NCBI GenBank assembly: GCA_023250495.1
Contig: JAHFAP010000082.1
Coordinates: 1 to 11,927, forward strand
Source: Deltaproteobacteria bacterium
Lineage (GTDB): Bacteria > Desulfobacterota > Binatia > UBA9968
DNA: 11,927 nt
Direction: 5' to 3'
The translations under genes and the position numbers were made by a program. Shown here in pieces: positions 1 to 6,139 of the stretch. A model generated the notes under the pieces. The model did not search any database, had not been told where the DNA came from, and saw only the letters and a program-made list of their open reading frames with translations. The first letter of the stretch is position 1. Every line of letters begins with the position of its first letter.

Positions 1-955
1 GATTCGCCACCACGCGCACCTTCAAGCCCAGCATGGTGCCGTCGCGCTTGAGCGCCAGCTCGGACGTCATCGCCTGGTCGCGGCCCTGATTCGTCGTGAC
101 GAAATCCTCGCTGCGCGTAGAGATCCACTTGACCGGCCGGCCTAACTTGAGCGCCAGGTGAGAAGCGAGCGCATACTCGCGGTAAAGCGGTCCCTTGCTG
201 CCGAACCCTCCGCCAACGTCGGGAGCGATGACTCGAATCTTGTGCTCCGGAAAGCCGAGCGCGGTCGCCAGGTCCGCCCGCACGCGGTGCGGAGACTGGG
301 TGGAGAGCCACACGGTCAGATCCCCCGTCGGTTCCGGCTTCGCCACGACGCCTCTCGGCTCGATCGCCATCGCGACCAGCCGCGGGCTGGCGATATGCAT
401 CCGAACGATATGCTCGGCCTCGGCGAACGCCTTGTCCACGTCGCCGCCTTTTTTCGTGATCGTGTAGCAAACGTTGCTGTCCAGCTCCTCGCGGGCCAGC
501 GGCGCGCCCGGCTCGAGCGCCTTTTCGGCATTCACCACCGAAGGCAGTGATTCATATTCAACTTGGATCGCGCTCGCGGCGTCATCGGCGATCGCGCGGC
601 TTTGAGCCACGACCGCCGCCACCGGAGCGCCGGCCGCGTGGACGACGCCGCGCGCCAGCAAAGGCTGGGGCGGTATCTTCATGCCGGGCACCATCGGGGG
701 CGCCGGAACGTTCAAACGCTCGCTGAGATCGGCGCCGGTCAAAACGACTTCGACGCCGGGCATCGCCTTCGCCGCGCTCGTATCGATGGAAATTATTTTC
801 GCGTGCGGGTAGGGGCTGCGCAGAAGCGCCATGTGGAGCATTCCCGGCAGCTGGATGTCGTCCGTATAGCATCCTTTGCCGGTAACCAGAACCGGATCTT
901 CGACCCGGCGAATGGAAGCGCCGATGAGCCCGGAAGGAGCGTGCTGTATTGTCAT
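1..955 (-). CDS. Molybdenum hydroxylase large (molybdopterin-binding) subunit, CoxL/XdhB-like, N-terminal part, runs off left edge
   Basis: The minus-strand frame is open from an ATG at 955 to the window edge, giving 318 complete codons of a protein that in this family is usually 750-800 residues. It starts with the typical GASIRRVEDP..VTGKGCYTDD segment (residues 12-33), followed by the aldehyde oxidase/xanthine dehydrogenase a/b hammerhead domain (about 20-135, including the QVEYESLPSV strand) and the start of the molybdopterin-binding domain, with EPRGVVA at 199-205 and GGGFGSK at 248-254. These proteins bind the Mo-molybdopterin cytosine dinucleotide cofactor and hydroxylate a substrate (CO, aldehydes, N-heterocycles) with the S and M subunits. 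The active-site loop that separates form I CO dehydrogenase (AYRCSFR) from other forms lies beyond the edge, so the substrate is open. A good Shine-Dalgarno (AAGGAG, 7 nt upstream) supports the start. It is separated from its partner subunits by two solute-binding protein genes. Confidence 0.93.
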   Translation of the reverse strand, partial: MTIQHAPSGLIGASIRRVEDPVLVTGKGCYTDDIQLPGMLHMALLRSPYPHAKIISIDTSAAKAMPGVEVVLTGADLSERLNVPAPPMVPGMKIPPQPLLARGVVHAAGAPVAAVVAQSRAIADDAASAIQVEYESLPSVVNAEKALEPGAPLAREELDSNVCYTITKKGGDVDKAFAEAEHIVRMHIASPRLVAMAIEPRGVVAKPEPTGDLTVWLSTQSPHRVRADLATALGFPEHKIRVIAPDVGGGFGSKGPLYREYALASHLALKLGRPVKWISTRSEDFVTTNQGRDQAMTSELALKRDGTMLGLKVRVVAN

Positions 956-971
956 GTCAGAACTCCTTATC

Positions 972-1038
972 GAGATCCTTCACTACGTTCAGGATGACAA
1001 GTTTCTCAAGTGTCATTCTGAGCGGAGCGAAGAATCTC
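972..1038. repeat. Imperfect 28-bp inverted repeat (intergenic palindrome)
   Basis: Arms at 972-999 and 1011-1038 are reverse complements at 23 of 28 positions, with an 11-nt centre. The right arm begins TGTCATTCTGAGCGGAGCG. Read in one frame, this element gives the phrase CHSERSEES, which recurs in spurious proteins of many bacterial genomes, so it is a widespread intergenic repeat family. It sits between the second solute-binding protein gene and the molybdopterin subunit gene and would form a long hairpin in the operon transcript. It may slow transcription, protect RNA ends, or be neutral. Confidence 0.8.
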
Positions 1039-1069
1039 CATTGCTACTTCGCGGCTCGTGTTTTTCCTC

Positions 1070-1088
1070 ACGCCTTACGCCTTACGCC
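1070..1088. repeat. 7-bp tandem repeat (ACGCCTT, about 2.7 copies)
   Basis: The units ACGCCTT-ACGCCTT-ACGCC run head to tail and end 5 bp before the stop codon position of the neighbouring solute-binding protein gene (stop at 1094-1096 on the minus strand). Short heptamer repeats of this composition are common between genes in uncultured bacteria. No function is evident. Confidence 0.6.
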
Positions 1089-1093
1089 TGCTT

Positions 1094-2077
1094 TCATCTA
1101 ATCACCTTATCCGCCCGCATCAGCACCCACGGCGGAATCGTGAGCCCGATCTGCTTAGCGGCCTTCAGGTTGATCACCAGCTCGAACTTTATCGGTGCTT
1201 CCACCGGCAGGTCAGCGGGCTTGGTTCCCTTGAGAATCTTATCCACGTACGTCGCGGCCTGCCTGTGCATGTACGCATAGCTTGGACCATAGGACATCAA
1301 GCCACCCGCCTCCACTAACTCCACGTACGCATAGACCGTCGGCAGCCGGCGTTTAGCCGTGAAGGCCACGATTCGGTCTCGGTTGTGGAGGAAGAGACGA
1401 TCCGCCAGGACTATAAGGGCACCCGCCCGTTCCGTGACGATTGCCGAGAAGGCGTTGTCGAACTCTTCGGCAGCCTGCACCCCGACCAGTTGCAGTTTCA
1501 TCCGCAACTCCTCGGCTGCGACCTGCGTCTCCTTTACCGCGACCACCTGAAATTGACTCGCCGGGTTCCAGAGCACGGCCACGCGGGAGAGTTTGGGAAC
1601 GATCTCTCTCAGCAGCTCAAGCCGCTTCCCTTCCAACTCTGCCGCAATCGAGGTCAACCCTGTGATGTTTCCACCGGGCCGCGCGAGGCTCGTGACGAGG
1701 CCCGTGCCCACGGGATCGCCGACGGCCGCCATGACGAGGGGAATCGACGTTGTGGCCTTCTTGACAGCAAGAGAGGCGGGCGTGCCGGCGGTAACGATCA
1801 GTTCGACCTTCAGGGCGATCAGCTCGGCGATGAGGGTAGGAAAGCGCTCATACTTTCCCTCCGCCCATCGATACTCGATCAAGATGTTTCGTCCCTCGAC
1901 GTAGCCGAGGTCACGCAACCCTTCGCGAAATGGCCCGACGAGATTTGCCTCAAGGTCTGCGGTAGAATTCCCCAGGAAACCAATCCGGGGAACTTTCCCC
2001 GGCTGCTGCGCCTCGGCCAGATGCGCAGAAACCAGAATTAGGGTAGCCAGTCCGATGCCAAAGATTTTTTTACGCAT
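1094..2077 (-). CDS. ABC_sub_bind family periplasmic solute-binding protein (second paralogue)
   Basis: A 327-residue protein of the COG2984/PF04392 type, which binds small organic solutes in the periplasm and is related to TrpX. Residues 1-23 are a Sec signal peptide (basic MRKK, hydrophobic core, cleavage at AEA|QQ). The mature part opens with KVPRIGFLGN and carries family signatures: DLGYVEGRNI.IEYRWAEGK, a SIPLVMAAVGDPVGTG segment, ARPGGNITGLT, GKRLELL and C-terminal INLKAAKQIGLTIP. The length is normal for the family. The ATG at 2077 has a GGAGGG Shine-Dalgarno about 6 nt upstream. It is paralogous to the gene at 2120-3115, with the same architecture and signal-peptide length but clear divergence, so this is an old duplication or two separate acquisitions. 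No permease or ATPase is nearby. The ligand is unknown; placement inside a molybdenum hydroxylase operon suggests it binds that enzyme's substrate or product (inference). Confidence 0.92.
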   Translation of the reverse strand: MRKKIFGIGLATLILVSAHLAEAQQPGKVPRIGFLGNSTADLEANLVGPFREGLRDLGYVEGRNILIEYRWAEGKYERFPTLIAELIALKVELIVTAGTPASLAVKKATTSIPLVMAAVGDPVGTGLVTSLARPGGNITGLTSIAAELEGKRLELLREIVPKLSRVAVLWNPASQFQVVAVKETQVAAEELRMKLQLVGVQAAEEFDNAFSAIVTERAGALIVLADRLFLHNRDRIVAFTAKRRLPTVYAYVELVEAGGLMSYGPSYAYMHRQAATYVDKILKGTKPADLPVEAPIKFELVINLKAAKQIGLTIPPWVLMRADKVIR

Positions 2078-2093
2078 CGGTTTCCCTCCAATC

Positions 2094-2121
2094 TAAAATC
2101 CAAAATCGCAAATCCAAAATC
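2094..2121. repeat. 7-bp tandem repeat (consensus CAAAATC, 4 copies)
   Basis: Four contiguous heptamers (TAAAATC, CAAAATC, GCAAATC, CAAAATC) fill most of the 42-bp gap between the two solute-binding protein genes. The last unit overlaps the stop codon of the gene at 2120-3115 by two bases. The AT-rich repeat contrasts with its GC-rich surroundings. Similar heptamer tracts recur between genes of many environmental bacteria; no function is known to me. Confidence 0.65.
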
Positions 2122-3115
2122 ATTTGATCACCTTATCCGCCCGCGCCAGCACTTCATGCGGAATCGTGAGGCCGATCTGCTTAGCCGTTTTGAGATTGAT
2201 GACAAACTCAAACTTCGTCGGCTGCTCGACAGGCAGATCGGCGGGCTTGGCTCCCTTCAGGATTCTGTCCACGTAATATGCTACGCGCCGGTAGCTATCC
2301 ACGAGGTCCGCCCCGTAGGACATGAGCCCACCGGCATCTACAGCTTCTCTGTTATCGTGCACCGACGGTAACCGGCTCTTTAACGCAAAGCCCGCGATCC
2401 GTTTTTCGTTAGCACGCATTAGCGGGCCCGCGGCGGGCACATAGAGTCCATCCGGGCGCTCCTTGTTCAGCGCAGCGAATACCCTCTCCAAACTGTCCGC
2501 ATCTCGTACCTCCCAAGACCGAACAGTTAACCCCAGCGCGCGCGCCGCGACTGGGAGAACCTCTTTCACCTCGCGTACACTGCCCGGAGCGGCCGGATCG
2601 TAGAGAACCGCGATACGGGCAACCTTGCGAACGGCTTCTTTGAGCAGCTCCAGACGCTTCCCGCCTAGTTCTAGGGAAAGGTTTGTAAGGCCGGTGACGT
2701 TGCCGCCAGGATGGGCAAGGCTTTCAACGAAGCCTGCCACGACAGGATCGATCCCACGGCCCGACATAACGATGGGAATCGCCTTGGTCGCATTCTTGGC
2801 CGCCTGGATCGGCGTGTACCCTCCTAATACCACGATGATATCAACCTTGAGACGCACCAGCTCGGCCGCAAGCTCAGGGAGCCGATCGAGCTTCCCCTCC
2901 GCATATCGGTACTCGATGGCGATGTTCTGTCCTTCTATGTAGCCAAGCTCGCGCAGAGCCAGCCGAATTGCCTCGACGCGGGTGGAATCACTAGTTGGCT
3001 CGACCCCCGATAGATACCCTATCCGGGGGACTTTTTTCGGCTGCTGCGCCTCGGCAAAAGAAACGGTTGCCAGAAAGACAGCTCCCAGTACCACGGAAAG
3101 TATTTTTCTTCTCAT
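2120..3115 (-). CDS. ABC_sub_bind family periplasmic solute-binding protein (first paralogue)
   Basis: A 331-residue COG2984/PF04392-type protein predicted to capture a small organic solute in the periplasm. The signal peptide spans 1-23 (MRRKILSVVLG..., cleavage AEA|QQ), then KVPRIGYLSG, ELGYIEGQNIAIEYRYAEGK, IPIVMSGRGIDPVVAG, AHPGGNVTGLTNLSLELGGKRLELLKE, GGLMSYGAD and the C-terminal INLKTAKQIGLTIP...ADKVIK. The frame stays open upstream to 3196, but that extension only translates the hairpin repeat. The ATG at 3115 has GGAG 8 nt upstream and begins a proper signal peptide, so I use it. It lies downstream of the FAD-subunit gene and upstream of its paralogue on the same strand. No membrane or ATP-binding component of a transporter is present in the window. 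Confidence 0.92.
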   Translation of the reverse strand: MRRKILSVVLGAVFLATVSFAEAQQPKKVPRIGYLSGVEPTSDSTRVEAIRLALRELGYIEGQNIAIEYRYAEGKLDRLPELAAELVRLKVDIIVVLGGYTPIQAAKNATKAIPIVMSGRGIDPVVAGFVESLAHPGGNVTGLTNLSLELGGKRLELLKEAVRKVARIAVLYDPAAPGSVREVKEVLPVAARALGLTVRSWEVRDADSLERVFAALNKERPDGLYVPAAGPLMRANEKRIAGFALKSRLPSVHDNREAVDAGGLMSYGADLVDSYRRVAYYVDRILKGAKPADLPVEQPTKFEFVINLKTAKQIGLTIPHEVLARADKVIK

Positions 3116-3136
3116 GGGGTTTCTCCGATTATTCTT

Positions 3137-3224
3137 CCTCTCCCCGTGGGAGAGGATAGAGGTGAGGGTAGCGCGTTCAAGCGTAACGGCCCTCACCCTT
3201 GCCCTCTCCCAAAAGGGGAGAGGG
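3137..3224. repeat. Inverted pair of CCCTCTCCC hairpin elements
   Basis: Two copies of a short repeat face each other. The left copy has a CCTCTCCC/GGGAGAGG hairpin (3137-3144 with 3148-3155, 3-nt loop) followed by GGTGAGGG (3161-3168). The right copy has CCCTCACC (3190-3197) followed by a perfect 9-bp stem CCCTCTCCC/GGGAGAGGG (3202-3210 with 3216-3224, loop AAAAG). The GGTGAGGG/CCCTCACC arms can pair, giving a three-stem structure. No T-run follows, so it is not a classical intrinsic terminator. It fills the gap between the FAD-subunit gene and the first solute-binding protein gene. It belongs to a very common intergenic repeat type whose translations read as LSPWERIEVR or LTLALSQKGRG. Confidence 0.8.
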
Positions 3225-3238
3225 TCAACTTCGATTAA

Positions 3239-4108
3239 TTAACCTCCCGCTCGTCTGACCCCGCTTTCAATCGCCCGCCGCGCATAGACAACCGCCATGT
3301 GGCGCTTGTAGTCTGCGCTCGCGTACAAGTCGTCGACCGGATCCGACCCTTCGGCCGCTTTGGCTGCGGCGGCGACGATGACTTCCGGAGTGAGCGGCTG
3401 CCCCTTGAGTGCCGCTTCCGTCGCCGCGGCGCGGAACGGACCGCTGCCTAACCCGCCGACGGCGACGCGCGCCGATGCGCATCGGCCGGAGCGCTCGCGG
3501 ATCACCAGGACGCCCGCGCTGACGACGATGTACCCTGAAGCCGGGTGGCCCAGCTTGGCGTACGCTGTGCCGGCGCCGGAAGGCGGCAGCGGGACGCGAA
3601 TCTCCGTCAGCACTTCGTCAGCTTTGAGCGCCGTGGTGTAAAAGTCGATGAAGAAATTGTCCGCGCCGACTGTTCGTTTGCCCGACGGCGATTGCAATAT
3701 AAAGGAGGCGTTGAGCGCGGTCAGGATAACCGGAAAGTCGGCAGCTGGATCGGCATGGGCAGCGCTGCCGCCGATGGTGCCGCGATTGCGCACCTGCGCG
3801 TCTCCGATCACCGACGCCGCCTCAGCCAACCCCGGCAGGCGCTGGCGCACGATCTCCGAGGAGGCGACGTCGGCGTGCACCGTGAGCGCGCCGATCGCCA
3901 GGCTCTCGCCGTCGACGCGCACGCCGCTGAGACCCGGCACCTGGCCGATATCTATAAGATAGCGGGGCGAAGCCAGCCTAAGCTTCATGGCCGGGATCAG
4001 GCTGTGGCCACCGGCCAGCAGCTTGGCCTCCTCGCCATGCTTGGTCAGAAGCTCGAGCGCCTCCTCGAGCGAGCGCGCCGCGAAATATCCGAAGCTAGCG
4101 GGAAACAT
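3239..4108 (-). CDS. Molybdenum hydroxylase medium (FAD-binding) subunit, CoxM-like
   Basis: A 289-residue FAD-binding subunit, close to the usual length of CoxM/CutM proteins (about 285-295). It carries both FAD pyrophosphate-binding motifs at the family positions: AGGHS at 32-36 (followed by LIPAMKLRLA) and TIGGS at 110-114 (followed by AAHADPAADFP). The C-terminal CO-dehydrogenase flavoprotein domain starts near 180 (KLGHPASGY). The subunit passes electrons from the 2Fe-2S subunit to quinone or another acceptor. It lies 90 bp downstream of the small-subunit gene on the same strand; that gap is filled by a palindromic repeat. The ATG at 4108 has a modest GAGAGG about 7 nt upstream. Substrate specificity cannot be read from this subunit. 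Confidence 0.95.
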   Translation of the reverse strand: MFPASFGYFAARSLEEALELLTKHGEEAKLLAGGHSLIPAMKLRLASPRYLIDIGQVPGLSGVRVDGESLAIGALTVHADVASSEIVRQRLPGLAEAASVIGDAQVRNRGTIGGSAAHADPAADFPVILTALNASFILQSPSGKRTVGADNFFIDFYTTALKADEVLTEIRVPLPPSGAGTAYAKLGHPASGYIVVSAGVLVIRERSGRCASARVAVGGLGSGPFRAAATEAALKGQPLTPEVIVAAAAKAAEGSDPVDDLYASADYKRHMAVVYARRAIESGVRRAGG

Positions 4109-4118
4109 GATCGCCTCT

Positions 4119-4183
4119 CATCCTTCGACAAACCAGCCGTTCATCCTGAGCTCTGTCGAAGGATGCGGCTGGTTTGCTCAGGA
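4119..4183. repeat. Interlocked palindromic repeat between small- and medium-subunit genes
   Basis: Three pairs of perfect complementary arms occur in the order 1-2-3-1'-2'-3': CATCCTTCGACA (4119-4130) with TGTCGAAGGATG (4154-4165); AACCAGCCG (4131-4139) with CGGCTGGTT (4166-4174); TCCTGAGC (4144-4151) with GCTCAGGA (4176-4183). Because the arms are interleaved and not nested, not all pairs can form at once in a simple hairpin. The core matches a widespread intergenic repeat type containing TTCATCCTGAGC and TGTCGAAGGATG, whose spurious translations include LSSVEG. Confidence 0.8.
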
Positions 4184-4198
4184 CAAGTCTTCCATCCT

Positions 4199-4684
4199 TC
4201 ATTCTTCACCCTTCATCATTTTAGCCGCGGCCCAGCGAATCGACTCGACGATGTTGACGTAGCCGGTGCAGCGACAGAGGTTGCCTTCGAGCGCGTGCTT
4301 GATCTCGTCCTCGGTCGGGCTCGGATTCGTCTTGAGCAGATACGCGGCGGACATGATCATGCCCGGCGTGCAGTAGCCGCACTGCAGGCCGTGCTTCTCG
4401 CGAAACCCTTCCTGCACGGGATGCAGCGCTCCTTCGCGCGCGAGACCTTCGATGGTGGTGATCTCCGCCCCGTTCGCCTGCACCGCCAAGATCGTGCACG
4501 ACTTCACGGCCCGGCCGTTCAAATGAATTGTGCAGGCGCCGCACTGGCTGGTATCGCAGCCGACGTGGGTGCCGGTCAGACCCAGATGCTCGCGCAGAAA
4601 ATAAACGAGCAGCGTCCGCGGCTCGACCTCGGCCCGATGTTTCACACCGTTGACCGTGACGCTTATGGTTCTGCTATCATCCAT
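4199..4684 (-). CDS. Molybdenum hydroxylase small (2Fe-2S) subunit, CoxS-like
   Basis: A 161-residue iron-sulfur subunit of normal family length. The N-terminal plant-ferredoxin-type 2Fe-2S domain has the four ligands C43, C48, C51 and C63 (CDTSQCGAC...C). The C-terminal four-helix domain has the second cluster ligands C102, C105, C137 and C139 (CGYCTPGM and LCRCTGY). All eight cysteines are present, so both clusters should form. It transfers electrons from the molybdenum site of the large subunit to the FAD subunit. It is the first gene of the minus-strand operon. The ATG at 4684 has AAAGGA about 9 nt upstream, and a candidate promoter ends about 25 bp upstream. No signal peptide is seen, as expected for a cytoplasmic enzyme. 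Confidence 0.96.
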   Translation of the reverse strand: MDDSRTISVTVNGVKHRAEVEPRTLLVYFLREHLGLTGTHVGCDTSQCGACTIHLNGRAVKSCTILAVQANGAEITTIEGLAREGALHPVQEGFREKHGLQCGYCTPGMIMSAAYLLKTNPSPTEDEIKHALEGNLCRCTGYVNIVESIRWAAAKMMKGEE

Positions 4685-4690
4685 CGTCTT

Positions 4691-4912
4691 TCATCCTTTC
4701 GATTTGGCACTATTACACCTAGTTCGAGCCGGTCTCAAGACTTCAAGCGCCCCTTTTTTCCTTGTGTCGAAGATTTCTTTTTGATATTTGACCGTCGGCC
4801 CGGCCGGTGCGGGAATCGCACTGACTCTTCTAGACGGGCCGTAGAAGCGCGCCGGATTGGAGCAAAGGATCTCGTCGATCACCTGGCTGAATCTTCTTGA
4901 CTCCCAGCTTGC
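4691..4912 (-). pseudogene. Possible degraded C-terminal fragment of an amidohydrolase
   Basis: Between in-frame stops (TAG at 4913-4915 and the end at 4691) the minus strand reads WESRRFSQVIDEILCSNPARFYGPS. This resembles the last helix of amidohydrolase_2/TatD-like metal-dependent hydrolases, where a bipartite ...VDDLLW.NPARFYG... motif precedes the C-terminus. No metal-binding residues or barrel strands are recognisable upstream; the frame is broken by the TAG and then covered by the divergent plus-strand gene. I read it as a remnant left by insertion or deletion. The resemblance covers only about 25 residues and could be chance. A promoter for the small-subunit gene lies inside its 3' part. 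Confidence 0.3.
4710..4738 (-). promoter_or_regulatory. Candidate sigma70-type promoter of the molybdenum hydroxylase operon
   Basis: On the minus strand TTGAGA (4738-4733) is followed after 17 nt by TAATAG (4715-4710); an overlapping TGTAAT (4717-4712) is a better -10 match with a 15-nt spacer. Transcription would begin near 4703, leaving a short leader that contains the Shine-Dalgarno of the small-subunit gene at 4684. It is based on consensus matching only. Confidence 0.4.
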
Positions 4913-4924
4913 CTATCTAATACT
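4897..4924 (+). promoter_or_regulatory. Candidate sigma70-type promoter of the solute-binding protein/amidohydrolase pair
   Basis: TTGACT (4897-4902) is followed by a 16-nt spacer and AATACT (4919-4924). The -35 matches 5 of 6 and the -10 matches 4 of 6 consensus bases. It would give a leader of about 75-80 nt before the ATG at 5009. It lies in the divergent region opposite the hydroxylase promoter. It is based on consensus matching only. Confidence 0.4.
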
Positions 4925-5008
4925 CTCCGCAATGACGGTTTGGAATGATTGGGTCGCACGGAGGTAGAAATCGCCAAGCGTGTTGGCTTGTACGGAGAGG
5001 AGGTAGAG

Positions 5009-6079
5009 ATGGAACGGCGTTGGTTTGATCCTTGCCGGAGAAATGGGCAAATGCAAATTCGTATGATGAGGCTGGGCCGCTTGGTTTTCGCGATGGCTTT
5101 GGTGTTGGGTGGAGCGTCTCTCGCCGGCGCGCAGGAACAGCTCATCAAGCTTCGCGTGGGGCTGGGGGACGTTTCGCTCAACAAACTTCCGTTTGTGACC
5201 GCCTATGAGGAGGGAATTTACAAGAAGAACGGCCTTGAGGTGGAGCAGTTCGTCACGCCCAGTGCGGCCGATGTCGCGCGGCGCAGCGGCGTCAACGTGC
5301 CCCAGGAGTTTATCCGCGCGGGCGGACGAGAAACCCCGATTGTGATCGGGGGCGGCAGCCCTCTGATGGTCGGCTGGACGACGAACGCGCAGGCCGACGA
5401 TCGCGTGATCGTCGCCTGCACGGACCCCGTAGTTCGCTGGCATATCATCACTCGCCCCGACATCACCAGTGTAGAGCAGCTCAAGGGGAAGCGCCTCGGC
5501 TACTCGGGCTACGGCGCCGTGACCCATTTCGTGGCCATCGTCTTTTCCCGCATCATGGGTTGGAACCCGGAGCGGGACCTGTCTCTGATGTCTGGCGCCA
5601 ACACCATGGAGGCGTTGAAGAACGGCCGCGTGGACGCTTTTATCGCCAGCGAGCTCCACGAAACCATGGCGTTGGCCGCCGGCTTCAAACTCCTAGTCGA
5701 CTTGGGAAAATACAACATCCCGAACGCAGGCTCCGGAGTGAATATTTCTCGGGCGTGGCTGAAGAACAACCAGGAAGCGGCGCGCCGGTTTATTAAGTCC
5801 ACTGTAGAGGCGGTTGCTTTGGTGAAACGGGACAAGAAGGCGGCGTTCAGCGCCATGGCCAGATGGTACAACGTTACGGACCCGGAGAAGCAGGAGTACT
5901 TCTACCGGGAGGTTTCGAATCTGCCGCGCAAGCCGTATCCGTCGGTGGACGGGATCAAAAAGGTGATGGAGATCTACAACTACCACGAGATGCGGAAGTA
6001 CAAACCGGAAGACTTCTACGACGACAGCTTCGTCCGTCAGTTGGACCAGAGCAGGTATATTGACAGCCTCTATAACTAA
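5009..6079 (+). CDS. NMT1/THI5-like (TauA/SsuA-type) ABC transporter substrate-binding protein
   Basis: A 356-residue periplasmic solute-binding protein of the COG0715 type, related to taurine, sulfonate, nitrate and pyrimidine-precursor binders. After the signal peptide (hydrophobic core near residues 24-38, cleavage LAGA|QEQ at about 41), LRVGLGDVSLNKLPFVTAYEEGIYKKNGLEVE is the hallmark first strand and helix, followed by GGGSPLMVG, LKGKRLGYSGYGA and a C-terminal half with SGANTMEALKNGRVDAFIAS. I chose the ATG at 5009 because AGGAGG lies 5 nt upstream; the ATG at 5051 would give a more typical 27-residue signal peptide but has only GGAG at 10 nt. The frame is also open back to 4949. No permease or ATPase follows; instead an exported amidohydrolase gene begins 60 bp downstream, suggesting a shared substrate (inference). 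Confidence 0.9.
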   Translation: MERRWFDPCRRNGQMQIRMMRLGRLVFAMALVLGGASLAGAQEQLIKLRVGLGDVSLNKLPFVTAYEEGIYKKNGLEVEQFVTPSAADVARRSGVNVPQEFIRAGGRETPIVIGGGSPLMVGWTTNAQADDRVIVACTDPVVRWHIITRPDITSVEQLKGKRLGYSGYGAVTHFVAIVFSRIMGWNPERDLSLMSGANTMEALKNGRVDAFIASELHETMALAAGFKLLVDLGKYNIPNAGSGVNISRAWLKNNQEAARRFIKSTVEAVALVKRDKKAAFSAMARWYNVTDPEKQEYFYREVSNLPRKPYPSVDGIKKVMEIYNYHEMRKYKPEDFYDDSFVRQLDQSRYIDSLYN

Positions 6080-6139
6080 CTTGAGCCTTGGATCTTGCCG
6101 ATGTCCCGAATTTGCTGACGAGAAAAAAGGAGTCGAGTC

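Noticed and set aside
972..1038. Inverted repeats considered as CRISPR or insertion-sequence ends
   Set aside because: There are no regularly spaced identical copies and no transposase frame between the arms; the element is a short stand-alone palindrome.
876..1280. Plus-strand open frame with the phrase CHSERSEES
   Set aside because: This is the known spurious translation of the intergenic palindromic repeat at 972-1038, and the rest is antisense to the solute-binding protein gene.
3202..3224. Perfect 9-bp CCCTCTCCC stem considered as an intrinsic terminator
   Set aside because: No T-run follows on either strand, and the hairpin belongs to a repeat pair in the middle of an apparent operon.
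2982..3242. Plus-strand open frame containing LSPWERIEVR and LTLALSQKGRG
   Set aside because: It is a translation of the CCCTCTCCC hairpin repeat, which often produces false proteins; not a gene.
3545..4900. A 451-codon plus-strand open frame across the FAD and 2Fe-2S subunit genes
   Set aside because: It is antisense to two genes with clear catalytic motifs, has arginine-rich low-information composition and matches no family I recognise; it is a by-product of high GC content.
4913..5659. A 248-codon minus-strand open frame opposite the NMT1-like gene
   Set aside because: It is antisense to a gene with clear family motifs and shows no recognisable domain or ribosome site.
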